From positions 1,116,001 through 1,180,000 of the forward strand of contig CP076546.1 of assembly GCA_018889975.1 (NCBI GenBank): a DNA stretch of 64,000 nt. The letters are read 5' to 3'. Origin of the DNA: Bacillus sp. NP157. GTDB lineage: Bacteria; Pseudomonadota; Gammaproteobacteria; Xanthomonadales; Rhodanobacteraceae. Under the pieces are notes generated by a model, which was given only the letters and a program-made list of their open reading frames with translations, did not search any database and was not told the DNA's origin. A program made the translations under genes and the position numbers. Of this stretch, positions 6,293 to 15,700 are shown piece by piece. Positions within the stretch are counted from its first letter, which is position 1. The number at the start of each line of letters is the position of its first letter.

Positions 6293-8419
6293 ATGACCGA
6301 CGCTTCAAGCCGCCAGCCCGCCGTGAATGAGGGCCGGCCGTTCCCACGCGGCGCCCATTTCGATGGCGAGGGGACCAATTTCGCGCTGTTTTCCGCGCAT
6401 GCCACGCGCGTGGAGCTGTGCCTGTTCGACGACGAGGGCAACGAAACGCGGGTGAACCTGCCCGAATACACCGACGAGGTGTGGCACGGTTACCTGCCGG
6501 ACGTGAAGCCGGGCCAGCAATATGGGTACCGCGTGCATGGTCCTTATGAGCCGGCGCAGGGCCATCGCTTTAATCCGAACAAGCTGCTGATCGACCCGTA
6601 TGCCCGCGAACTCGCCGGCGACCTGGTCTGGCGCGACGAACTGTTCGGCTACACGATCGGACACGCCGACGGCGACCTCAGCTATGACGAACGCGACAGC
6701 GCCCCGTACGTACCGAAGGCCGTCGTGGTCGAGGAAGACTACGACTGGCAGGGCGACGCGCGCCTGCAGCGGCCATGGGACGAGACCGTCATCATGGAAA
6801 CCCACGTGCGCGGCTATACCATGCGCCACGATGCGGTGGCCGAGGCCGTGCGCGGCACGTTCGAAGGCTTCGCCAGCGATGCCGTGACCGACTACGTCCG
6901 GTCGCTCGGCATCACGGCGGTGGAATTCCTGCCGATCCACGCCTACGCCGACGACCAGCACCTGCTCGAAGACGGACGGCGCAACTACTGGGGTTACAAC
7001 ACGCTGGCGTTCTTCGCCATCAAGCGGCGTTACCTCGCCAGCGGCCACCGCAACGAATTCCGCGACACGGTGCGCGCACTGCACGCGAAGGGGCTGGAGG
7101 TCATCCTCGACGTCGTCTACAACCACACCGCCGAAGGCAGCGAACTGGGTCCGACCCTGTCGTTCCGCGGCATCGACAACGCGTCGTACTACCGGCTGGC
7201 CGAGGATCCGCGTTACTACATCAACGACACCGGCACCGGTAACACGCTGAACGTCTCGCACCCGCGGGTGATCCAGCTGGTGACCGATTCGCTGCGTTAC
7301 TGGGTGGAAGAGATGCACGTCGATGGCTTCCGCTTCGATCTCGCCACCATCCTCGGGCGCGAACCCAGCGGCTTCGACCAGCGTGGCGGCATCCTCGACG
7401 CCGTGGCGCAGGATCCCTTGCTGGCCACCGCCAAGCTGATCGCGGAACCCTGGGATTGCGGCCCGGGTGGCTATCAGGTCGGCCACTTCCCGCCGGGCTG
7501 GGCGGAGTGGAACGATCGCTTCCGCGACGACATGCGTGCCTTCTGGAAGGGCGACGAAGGCCTGCTCAGCGCCTTCGCCACTCGTCTCACCGGCTCGGCC
7601 GACTTCTTCAACAAGCGTGGCCGGCGGCCGTGGGCCAGCGTGAACTTCATCACCGCGCATGACGGCTTCACGCTCGGCGACCTGGTCAGCTACAACGAGA
7701 AGCACAACGAAGCGAACGGCGAAGACAACCGCGACGGCTCGGACAACAACCATTCGTGGAACGGTGGCGCGGAAGGCCCGACCGACGACGAAGGCATCGT
7801 GGCGCTGCGCGAGCGGCAGATGCGTAACCTGCTTGCGACGTTGTTCCTGTCCAAGGGCACGCCGATGCTGCTGGCCGGCGACGAGCGCGCGCAGACCCAG
7901 GGCGGCAACAACAACACCTATGGCCAGGACAGCGAGATCGCCTGGATCGACTGGAACCGCGATCCCACCGATGGGCGCCTGACCCAGTTCGTCCGCGACG
8001 TGCTGGCCGTGCGCGAGCGCTTCCCGCTGCTGACGCGCTCGCGTTTCCTCGATGGACGTTTCAACGAACCCTCCGGCGTCGCCGACTTCGCGTGGTTCGC
8101 CCCGGATGGCAGTGAGATGACTGAAGAGCACTGGCAACCGGCGGCGCGTTCGCTGGCGCTGGTGGTCGACGGCCGCTCGCCGAAGACGGCCGTGTCCGGC
8201 CGCGGCACCGACACCACCGTGCTGGTCGTGGTCAATGCGTGGGAGGAGGGCGTGGAGTTCACCCTGCCGGCCCGCGACGACTGCGTGGGCTGGCAGCTGG
8301 CGTTGTCGTCGGCCCCCGAACTGGACGCGGACCTGGCGGTGAAGGGCGGCGAGTCGTTCATCTGCCCGCCGCGCTCGCTGAATGTCTTCGCCTGCAACGT
8401 GGCGCTGGCCGCGGGGTAG
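6293..8419 (+). CDS. glgX: Glycogen debranching enzyme GlgX (GH13 isoamylase type)
   Basis: A 708-residue cytoplasmic debranching enzyme that hydrolyses alpha-1,6 branches of phosphorylase-limited glycogen. It has an N-terminal CBM48 beta domain (FPRGAHFDGEGTNFALFSAH). The GH13 barrel has region I DVVYNHTAEG, region II DGFRFD with nucleophile D349, and region III LIAEPWD with acid/base E385. Region IV is TAHDGFTLGD with D457. The GlgX/isoamylase signature EDNRDGSDNNHSWN follows region IV. The length is normal for the family. A good GGAGGA ribosome site lies 7 bases before the ATG. No glg synthesis genes are adjacent in this window. The next gene starts 50 bases downstream and may be cotranscribed. 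Confidence 0.97.
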   Translation: MTDASSRQPAVNEGRPFPRGAHFDGEGTNFALFSAHATRVELCLFDDEGNETRVNLPEYTDEVWHGYLPDVKPGQQYGYRVHGPYEPAQGHRFNPNKLLIDPYARELAGDLVWRDELFGYTIGHADGDLSYDERDSAPYVPKAVVVEEDYDWQGDARLQRPWDETVIMETHVRGYTMRHDAVAEAVRGTFEGFASDAVTDYVRSLGITAVEFLPIHAYADDQHLLEDGRRNYWGYNTLAFFAIKRRYLASGHRNEFRDTVRALHAKGLEVILDVVYNHTAEGSELGPTLSFRGIDNASYYRLAEDPRYYINDTGTGNTLNVSHPRVIQLVTDSLRYWVEEMHVDGFRFDLATILGREPSGFDQRGGILDAVAQDPLLATAKLIAEPWDCGPGGYQVGHFPPGWAEWNDRFRDDMRAFWKGDEGLLSAFATRLTGSADFFNKRGRRPWASVNFITAHDGFTLGDLVSYNEKHNEANGEDNRDGSDNNHSWNGGAEGPTDDEGIVALRERQMRNLLATLFLSKGTPMLLAGDERAQTQGGNNNTYGQDSEIAWIDWNRDPTDGRLTQFVRDVLAVRERFPLLTRSRFLDGRFNEPSGVADFAWFAPDGSEMTEEHWQPAARSLALVVDGRSPKTAVSGRGTDTTVLVVVNAWEEGVEFTLPARDDCVGWQLALSSAPELDADLAVKGGESFICPPRSLNVFACNVALAAG

Positions 8420-8469
8420 GGCATACGGGCATCATGGTCGACGAGGGAACATGCCTTGCAGGGGGGCAG

Positions 8470-9240
8470 ATGAGGGTTCCAGTGGTGTACGTGCATGGCT
8501 TCATCGGCCATCTGCGCCTGGACGAGCTGAAGGAAGGCCTGGACGGGGAGGACGTATTCCGCCCCGACCTGGCCGGCTATGGCGTGTTCGCCTCGCGCGG
8601 CACCTCGGCGATGTCGATCGCCGACCAGGCCCGGCACCTCGCCGCGTGCATCGAGGCGGACATCGGGCGCATCCCCGCCGTGATCGTCGGTCATTCGGCC
8701 GGCGCGGCAGTGGTGATGCGCTACGCGAAGGCATACCCGGAGCGGGTGGCGGCCATCGTCAGCGCCGAGGGCAACCTTGCCCCCAGCGATGCCTTCCTGT
8801 CGTCACGCCTGGCACCGATGTCCAGCGCCGAGGTGGTGGCGTGGCTCGACAAGGCGCGCGAGAACCCAGCCGGCCTGGTCACCAGCGACGGCAAGCGGAT
8901 GACCGGCGTGCCGTTGCAACGGATGACCGACTGGCTGCACCACCAGCCGGCCAGCGTGATCCACGCCGCGGCGCGGGCGGTGCTCGCGGAGACCCTGCGG
9001 CCCGATTACCCGGCCGACGTGCAGGCGATCGCCGCGCGTATCCCCACGTTCCTGATCGCCGGGGAGCGCACCCCCGAGGCCATGCGCATGCCGCCGAGCC
9101 TGCGCGAACTGGCCGCCGGAACGTTCGTGATCAGGGACACCGGCCACGTCATGGTGCTCGAGGCGCCCGGCGAGGTCGCGCGCTGCGTCTCCCAGGTGGT
9201 GGCGTGGGTCCGCGACAGGGCCGTGCAAGACGGCCCATGA
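8470..9240 (+). CDS. Alpha/beta-hydrolase
   Basis: A 256-residue alpha/beta-fold hydrolase. The oxyanion-hole strand VVYVHGF is at residues 5-11. The nucleophile elbow GHSAG has its serine at residue 76. A late DTGHVMVLEAP holds the probable catalytic histidine. The ATG at 8470 follows a G-rich site and starts right at the first beta strand; an in-frame ATG at 8434 would add 12 residues. There is no signal peptide, so it is cytoplasmic. It lies 50 bases after glgX. The ester, amide or epoxide specificity cannot be predicted. Confidence 0.85.
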   Translation: MRVPVVYVHGFIGHLRLDELKEGLDGEDVFRPDLAGYGVFASRGTSAMSIADQARHLAACIEADIGRIPAVIVGHSAGAAVVMRYAKAYPERVAAIVSAEGNLAPSDAFLSSRLAPMSSAEVVAWLDKARENPAGLVTSDGKRMTGVPLQRMTDWLHHQPASVIHAAARAVLAETLRPDYPADVQAIAARIPTFLIAGERTPEAMRMPPSLRELAAGTFVIRDTGHVMVLEAPGEVARCVSQVVAWVRDRAVQDGP

Positions 9241-9374
9241 GCCGTCCGGCCTGATAGGGCGCCACGGGTTGCAGGACGTTCGATGAAACCGAACGTCCAC
9301 GTCGGCAGGCCGGGACGTCTTCCGGCCGCTCGCCGCGCAGCATACCCAGCAACCCAACCTGCTGGAGAAACACC

Positions 9375-10124
9375 ATGAATCGCTTCGAAGGTAAGAACGT
9401 CCTCGTCACCGGTGGCACCAGTGGCATCGGCCTGGCCGTGGCCAAGGCCTTCATCGACGAAGGCGCCCGCGTCGTCGTCACCGGCCGCGACCCGGCCGGC
9501 ATCGAGCGCGCCACCGCGGCGCTGGGCGGCAACGCGATCGTCGTCCGCAACGACGCCGGCTCGGTAGCCGAGGCCCGCGCGCTGGCGGCGACCGTCGCGG
9601 AGAAAGGCCTGCGCCTGGATGCCATCTTCATCAACGCCGGCGCCGCGAAGTTCGCCTCGCTGGCCGAAGTGGACGAGGCGCTGTGGGACCTCAGCTTCGA
9701 CACGAACGTGAAAGGCGCCTACTTCCAGCTGCAGGCCCTGCTGCCGCACCTGAACCAGGGCGCGTCGATCGTGCTCAACGGTTCGATCAATGCGCACATC
9801 GGCATGCCTGGCTCATCGGTGTATGCGGCGACGAAGGCTGCGCTGATCTCGCTGGCCCGCACGCTGTCGGCGGAACTGATCCCGCAGGGCGCCCGCGTCA
9901 ACGTGGTCAGCCCGGGCCCGATCGAGACGCCACTGTACGGCAAGCTCGGCATGGACGAGGCGACCCTGAAGGAGACCGCCGCGGGCATCCTTGCCCAGGT
10001 GCCGGTCGGCCGTTTCGGCCGCGCGGAAGAAGTCGCCGCCACGGTGCTGCACCTCGCGTCACCGGAATCGGCCTTCATCGTCGGCACCGAAATCATCATC
10101 GACGGCGGCATGAGCCAGCTGTGA
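9375..10124 (+). CDS. SDR-family oxidoreductase
   Basis: A 249-residue classical short-chain dehydrogenase. The nucleotide-binding motif TGGTSGIG is at about residues 13-20. An arginine after the second strand (TGRDPAGIERA) suggests NADP preference. The usual NNAG is FINAGAAK here. The active site has NGSINAH and a Y-x3-K motif (YAATKAALISLART), followed by SPGPIETPLYGKL. C-terminal EIIIDGGMSQL closes the fold. A GGAGAAA site precedes the ATG. It stands alone between the hydrolase and the YihY gene. The substrate is unknown. Confidence 0.92.
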   Translation: MNRFEGKNVLVTGGTSGIGLAVAKAFIDEGARVVVTGRDPAGIERATAALGGNAIVVRNDAGSVAEARALAATVAEKGLRLDAIFINAGAAKFASLAEVDEALWDLSFDTNVKGAYFQLQALLPHLNQGASIVLNGSINAHIGMPGSSVYAATKAALISLARTLSAELIPQGARVNVVSPGPIETPLYGKLGMDEATLKETAAGILAQVPVGRFGRAEEVAATVLHLASPESAFIVGTEIIIDGGMSQL

Positions 10125-10164
10125 GGTGATGGCGCGTTTCACGTAACGTGGGGCGCGCGTTGAT

Positions 10165-10201
10165 ATCGCCTTGCGCAAGGTAAGACTTGCCGCAAGGCGA
10201 T
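10165..10201. promoter_or_regulatory. Long inverted repeat upstream of the YihY gene
   Basis: Perfect 11-base arms ATCGCCTTGCG (10165-10175) and CGCAAGGCGAT (10191-10201) flank a 15-base centre. There is no T-run, so it is a poor terminator. It ends 25 bases before the YihY ATG and could be an operator or a 5-prime leader hairpin. Confidence 0.5.
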
Positions 10202-10226
10202 GACCTGGCGGGGAGACGGTCCAAGC

Positions 10227-11264
10227 ATGAAACCCGCGCCACAACCCCCTGCGTTGAAACGCTACCTCCTGTCGGCCGTCGATGGCTTCGGCGACGACGA
10301 GTTGATGACCCGTGCGGCGGCCCTCGCGTTTTACGCGGCGCTGTCGATCGCGCCGTTGCTGCTGCTCCTGGTCTGGACGCTGTCCTTGCTGGATCCCAGC
10401 CTGGAGGGCCAGCTGGCCGACGCGCTGCGCAGCATGGTCGGCGACAAGGCGGCCGAGGCGCTGCAGGTGGTCATCCAGAGCGCGCACGAACATCCCAAGC
10501 TCGGCCACATCGCCGGGCTCGTTGGCCTGGGTGTCACGCTGTTCAGTGCATCGGCGGTGTTCGCCCAGTTGCAGGGCACGCTCAATCGGGTGTGGCGGGT
10601 GAAGCCCAAGCCGGGCGCCGCCGTCGGTGCGTGGCTGCGCGCGCGGGCCAAGGCCTTCGCCCTGCTCGGCGGCGTCGCGTTCCTGCTGATCATTTCGTTC
10701 GTCATCAGCGCGCTGATCCAGGGCATCTTCGATGGCGAAGGCACCGGCTGGACGGTCACCAAGTACATCGTCTCCGTGTTCGTGTTCGCGCTCGCCTTCA
10801 CGCTGATGTTCCGCGTGTTGCCGGATGCCGCGATCGACTGGAGCGAAGCGCTGATCGGCGCCGTACTGACCACGGGATTGTTCCTCGCCGGTGAATTCGT
10901 CATCGGCCTTTACGTCACCCACAGCAATGTCGGCGGGGCGTATGGCCCGGCGGGCGCTTTCGTCGTCCTGCTCACGTGGACCTATTACTCGTCGATCATC
11001 GTGCTGCTCGGCGCGGAGCTCACCCGGATCGTGGCCGAAGCGCGCGGCAAGCCGATCCGGCCCGACGCGCACGCGGTGGAGATCGCACCCGCACCGGCGG
11101 AGATCGGCAGGCCGGCAGGCGACGGCTTCGCCGCGCGCCGACGCGTCCGCGCCAACGGCCGCCGCAGCAGCGTCGCCCAGCCCCTGGCCGCCAGCGCTGC
11201 GCTACTCACCGCCGGCGTCGTCGTCGGCCTCCTCACCCGCCGCCCCCGCCCCAAACACCTGTAG
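10227..11264 (+). CDS. YihY/BrkB-family inner-membrane protein
   Basis: A 345-residue polytopic membrane protein. The N-terminal motif DELMTRAAALAFYAALSIAPLLLLLVW is the YihY/BrkB family hallmark. About six hydrophobic segments follow, and GGAYGPAGAFVVLLTWTYYSSIIVLLGAEL is the conserved family end. The C-terminal 70 residues are basic and variable, with a further hydrophobic segment (PLAASAALLTAGVVVGLL) and an arginine-rich tail. The ATG at 10227 is preferred over an upstream in-frame start because GGGGAG lies about 10 bases before it. Function is not settled for this family. The stop codon lies at the edge of a REP-like repeat. Confidence 0.88.
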   Translation: MKPAPQPPALKRYLLSAVDGFGDDELMTRAAALAFYAALSIAPLLLLLVWTLSLLDPSLEGQLADALRSMVGDKAAEALQVVIQSAHEHPKLGHIAGLVGLGVTLFSASAVFAQLQGTLNRVWRVKPKPGAAVGAWLRARAKAFALLGGVAFLLIISFVISALIQGIFDGEGTGWTVTKYIVSVFVFALAFTLMFRVLPDAAIDWSEALIGAVLTTGLFLAGEFVIGLYVTHSNVGGAYGPAGAFVVLLTWTYYSSIIVLLGAELTRIVAEARGKPIRPDAHAVEIAPAPAEIGRPAGDGFAARRRVRANGRRSSVAQPLAASAALLTAGVVVGLLTRRPRPKHL

Positions 11265-11286
11265 GAGCGCGCCCGCGCGCGACCAC
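11260..11286 (+). repeat. REP-like repeat, copy 1
   Basis: CTGTAGGAGCGC-gcccgc-GCGCGACC matches in layout the reverse complement of 47861-47886 (GGTCGCGCACAGGTGCGCTCCTACAG). It begins inside the YihY stop codon. Repeats of this TAGGAGCGC...GCGCGACC type are scattered between genes in Pseudomonas and Xanthomonadales chromosomes. Confidence 0.6.
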
Positions 11287-11292
11287 CAGATT

Positions 11293-11353
11293 CCCCCAGG
11301 AAACATCCCCCAGGAAACATCCCCCAAGAAACATCCCCCAAGACGCTCCCCCA
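11293..11353. repeat. 14-bp tandem repeat with C5 runs
   Basis: Units of CCCCCARGAAACAT occur at 11293-11306, 11307-11320 and 11321-11334. A degenerate fourth unit starts at 11335, and a fifth C5 run starts near 11348. On the minus strand this is a series of G5 runs at about 14-bp spacing. It fills the gap between the YihY gene and the antiporter. Confidence 0.85.
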
Positions 11354-11374
11354 AAGGACCCCAGCGCCCACCCC

Positions 11375-12736
11375 ATGCCCCTGCTCCCCTGGCTCCTGCT
11401 CATCGGCGCGCTGCTCCTCCTGACCTCGTTCCTCTCAGGATGGATCCACCGTGGCCCGGTCACGACCTTCGCCATCTTCCTCGCCGTCGGCGTCATCGTC
11501 GGCCCGGGCGTGCTCGGCCTCGCCTCGCTGGGATTCACCACCGAGCATGTCCATTGGCTGAGGCTCGCTTCCGAAGCCGCGCTCGTCGTCTCGCTTTTCA
11601 TCACCGGCCTGAAATTACGCATCGGACTGCATGACCGTGCCTGGCGCATGGCCTTCCGGCTCGCCTTGCCGGGCATGGTCCTCACTGCGGCGGGCGTGGC
11701 CCTCGTCGCACGCTGGCTTCTCGGCTGGGACTGGCCGTGGTCGCTCGCGCTCGCCGCCATGGTCAGTCCGACCGATCCCGTGCTCGCGGCGCTGGTCTCG
11801 GTGGACGATGCACGCGACGACGATCCGTTGCGGCTGTCGCTGTCCGCAGAAGCTGGCCTCAACGACGCCACCGCGCTGCCGCTGCTCCTGCTTGCCTTGC
11901 CCTTGATGGCGAGCGGCGTCGGTTTCGGCGACGTGGGCGTCCACTGGGCCCTCGTCGACGTGGCCTGGGGTTTCGGCGGCGGACTGCTGATCGGCCTCAT
12001 CGGCGGGGCAGGGCTTGGCTATCTCGGTGCGCGCCTGCGGCATGCATCGAAGGACGTCGCGCCAAGTGACTTCTTCGCGCTCGGCATCATGCTGGTGGTG
12101 TACGCGCTGTGCGAGATGGTCGGCGCATCGGCCTTCCTCGCCGCCTTTGCGTCCGGGGTCGGCTTGCGCTGGGTGGAACGACGGGTCAGTCGCCATGCGC
12201 AGGAGGACACGCTCAGGGCGGGTGGCGAAGCATCGCAGGAACCTGCGGAGACCCTGGTCCGACCGAACGAGCGCGCCCGTGCCACGGTGGACCATCCCGC
12301 GCAGACCGTTGGCTGGGTGATCTCCGACGCCTTGTCCTTCGGCGAAACGGTGGAGCGCCTGATCGCCTCCATGCTGGTGATGCTGGTCGGGATCGTCGCG
12401 CTACCTGCGCTGGGCTGGCCCGCGCTCGGCGTCGCCGTGATGCTGATGCTTATCCTCCGCCCGCTGGCGGTGTGGATCTCCACCATCGGTAGTAGGGTGC
12501 CGTGGCAGCGCCGCCTGCTGATCGGCTGGTTCGGCATCCGTGGGCTGGGCACGCTCAACTACCTTGCCTATGGCGTAAGCCACGGGATGTCGGGTCCGCG
12601 CGTCGCCGAACTCGAAGGCATCGTGGTCACCGTGGTCGCGGCCAGCATCCTCGCCCACGGCATGTCGGTCACGCCCCTGATGCGCTGGCGTGAGCGCGCC
12701 TTGCAACGCCTGCACGAGGCGCGCGGAGCGCCCTAA
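11375..12736 (+). CDS. Cation/proton antiporter, CPA1 type
   Basis: A 453-residue sodium/hydrogen exchanger-like protein with about 12 membrane segments from the first residues on (MPLLPWLLLIGALLLLTSFL). The core has MVSPTDPVLAALV, then SAEAGLNDATALPLLLL with the Asn-Asp pair that carries cations in electroneutral CPA1 exchangers. A late IGWFGIRGLGTLNYLAYG matches the family GxRG region. A charged cytoplasmic loop of about 60 residues (RRVSRHAQEDTLRAGGEASQ onwards) sits before the last helices. The ATG at 11375 starts right at the first helix. Ribosome-site support is weak because the upstream bases are the C-run repeat. Likely role: pH and sodium homeostasis. Confidence 0.88.
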   Translation: MPLLPWLLLIGALLLLTSFLSGWIHRGPVTTFAIFLAVGVIVGPGVLGLASLGFTTEHVHWLRLASEAALVVSLFITGLKLRIGLHDRAWRMAFRLALPGMVLTAAGVALVARWLLGWDWPWSLALAAMVSPTDPVLAALVSVDDARDDDPLRLSLSAEAGLNDATALPLLLLALPLMASGVGFGDVGVHWALVDVAWGFGGGLLIGLIGGAGLGYLGARLRHASKDVAPSDFFALGIMLVVYALCEMVGASAFLAAFASGVGLRWVERRVSRHAQEDTLRAGGEASQEPAETLVRPNERARATVDHPAQTVGWVISDALSFGETVERLIASMLVMLVGIVALPALGWPALGVAVMLMLILRPLAVWISTIGSRVPWQRRLLIGWFGIRGLGTLNYLAYGVSHGMSGPRVAELEGIVVTVVAASILAHGMSVTPLMRWRERALQRLHEARGAP

Positions 12737-12787
12737 GGCCGCGGCGCCATGCTAGGCTCGCGCGCTAACCTTGCCAGCGTCGTTCCC

Positions 12788-15700
12788 ATGAGCCCAGCCC
12801 GGACCTCCCGCCTTTCTTCTCTCCGCGCCGGGGGTGACACCGGCACCCTGGTGGCCCTGGTCGTCGTCATCCTTTTCTTCATCGCCAGTGGCCTGGTGGC
12901 CGCGGCGAACATCCGCACCATCCGCAACGACAACGCGATGGTCAACCGCTCGCAGGAAGCCGTGGCCTCGCTCGCCGAGGTGCTCTCCAGCATCCAGGAC
13001 GCCGAGACCGGCCAGCGCGGTTACCTGCTCACCGGCAACGAGGGTTACCTCGAGCCCTACCGCACGGCGCTCTCGGTGATCCCCACCCGGATCGAAGCGA
13101 TCGGCGGCGCGCTGGGTGGCGACGCCGGCCAGCTCATTCGCCTGAAGGAACTCAGCGCACGGATCAACGACAAGCTGGCCGAGCTTCGCGAAACGATCAA
13201 CCTGCGTCGCGACAAGGGCTTCGACGCCGCGCTGGCGGTGGTGAACTCCGACCGCGGCAAGGCCGCGATGGACGATATCCGCGCCCGCCTCGCCGCGATG
13301 CGCGCGGTTGAATTCGACCAGCGCGCGAAGCGCCTGCTGGAGATGGAGGCCGCCTACAACACCGCGCTGACCGTGGGCGCCGGCAGCGCGCTGCTCGGCG
13401 TGGGCCTGGCCATCTTCGTCGCGGTGCTGATCCGGCGTAACGCGCGGGCCCGCGCGCAGGAAGCGTGGCTGCAGGCCGGCCGGCTGGAACTGGGTACCGT
13501 GATGGCCGGCGACAAGGACGCCGCGGAACTCGGCGCGTCGATCCTGTCCTTCCTCGTGGAATTCGTCGGCGCGCAGGCCGGCGTGCTGTTCGCCAACGTG
13601 CATGGCCGTTTCACTCGCGTGGGTGGCATCGGCCTGGCGGCCGGCGACTCGGCTATCGATACGCTCCCCAGCGGCACTTTGCTTGGCCGTGCGGTGAACG
13701 AAAACCGCGTGCTGCACGTGTCCGACGTTCCCGAAGGCTATTTCACCGTGGGCTCGGGCCTCGGCCAGGGCCAGCCGCGCCATCTCGTCATCGCGCCCGG
13801 CGCGACCGAAGGCATGGTCCATGGCGTGCTCGAACTCGGCTTCTTCCACGCCGTGCCGCCCGAAGTGCTGACCCTGCTCGAGCAGGCGTCGCCGGCGATC
13901 GCCATCGCGCTGCGTTCGGCGGCCTACCGTGCCGAGCTGAACCGCCTGCTCGAAGAGACCCGCCGCCAGTCCGAGGCATTGCAGACCCAGCAGGAAGAGC
14001 TGCGCGTTTCCAACGAAGAGCTCGAAGAACAGAGCAAGGCCCTGCGCGCGTCGCAGCACGAGCTGGAAGAACAGCAGGCCGAACTGGAACAGACCAACGC
14101 GCACCTCTCCGACCAGTCGATGCAGCTGGAGGCGCAGCGCGACGAACTGTCGATGGCGAACCAGTCGATCGAGGCCAAGGCGCAGGAAGTGCAGCGGGCG
14201 AGCCAGTACAAGTCCGAATTCCTCGCTAACATGAGCCACGAGCTGCGCACGCCGCTGAACTCCGCGCTGATCCTGTCCAAGCTGCTCGCGGATAATCCGG
14301 CGGGCAACCTCAGCGACGAACAGGTGAAGTTCGCCCGCACCATCCATGCGTCGGGCACCGACCTGCTGACGCTGATCAACGACATCCTCGACCTGTCCAA
14401 GATCGAAGCCGGTCATGTCGAGGTGCGTGCCGAGCCGCTGCCGCTGCAGCCGTTGCTCGACGACCTCTCCGCGTTGTTCACGCCTGTCGCCACCGAGAAG
14501 GGCCTGTCGCTCACCGTGGAGATGGCGGAAGACTGCCCGCCGGTGATCGAGAGCGATCGCCAGCGCCTGGTCCAGGTGCTGAAGAACCTGCTGTCCAATG
14601 CCCTGAAGTTCACCGAAGCCGGGGCCGTGGCCGTGCATGTGCGTCCCGAGCGCGGCGGCCAGGTCGCCTTCGTGGTCACCGACACCGGCATCGGCATCGC
14701 CGCCGACCAGCAGGCGCGCATCTTCGACGCGTTCCAGCAGGCCGACGGTTCGATCAGCCGCCGCTACGGTGGCACGGGCCTCGGCCTGTCGATCTCCGCC
14801 GAACTCGCCCGCCTGCTGGGTGGCGAGATCAGCGTGCGCAGCGACGCGGGGCAGGGCAGCACCTTCACCCTCACCGTGGCGAGCCGCCTCGACGTGATCA
14901 CCGGCGTGCGCCCGGCGAACTCGCCGATGCCGGCCCCGGCACCGGCTCCCGTACCGCTGGCGGTGCGCGCCACGCCGGCGCCGACGCCGATGCCTGGCCG
15001 GGCACCCGCGGCGCGCACGGAAGCGACCGAGCCGGCCAACGGCCGCCGCAGCATCCTGCTGATCGAAGACGACCCCGCCTTCGCGGACATCCTGGTCACC
15101 CTCGCGAAAGAGATGGGCTTCCACGCCTACCTCGCGTCCACGGCTGCCGACGCGCTGGCGCTGGCGCGTGAGCGGCTGCCGCACGCGATCGTGCTCGACG
15201 TCGGCTTGCCCGACCAGTCGGGCCTGTACGTGCTCGACATCCTCAAGCACGACATCCGCACCCGGCATATCCCGATCCATGTCGTCTCGGCCGCCGACCA
15301 CTCGCGTGCCGCGCTGTCGCTGGGTGCCGTCGGCTACCTCGTCAAACCCGCCACGCGCGAAGACCTCGGCGGCGTGCTCGACTCGCTCGAGGCGCGTCTG
15401 TCGCAGCGTCCGCGCCGCGTGCTGGTGGTGGAAGACGATGCCGTGCAGCTCGACGCGATCCGCCACCTGCTCGCCTCGGCGGATGTCGAGACAGTGGGCG
15501 CGGCGACCGCCGCGGCCTGCCTGGAAGCGCTGCAGCAACAGACCTTCGACTGCATGGTGCTCGACCTGTCGCTGCCGGATGCCACCGGCCTGCAACTGCT
15601 GGAAACGATGAGCAAGAACGATGGCTCGCCGTTCCCGCCGGTGATCGTCTACACCGGTCGCGTGTTGTCCAGCGCGGAAGAAGACCGCCTGCGCCGTTAT

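Noticed and set aside
6305-8137. 610-codon minus-strand frame opposite glgX
   Set aside because: Low-complexity Val/Arg-rich translation with no family; glgX on the plus strand has all GH13 motifs.
11293-11353. CRISPR array
   Set aside because: Units of 14 bp are contiguous without spacers, and no cas genes are nearby.
12752-15595. 947-codon minus-strand frame opposite the hybrid kinase
   Set aside because: Antisense shadow of a high-GC gene with clear kinase motifs.
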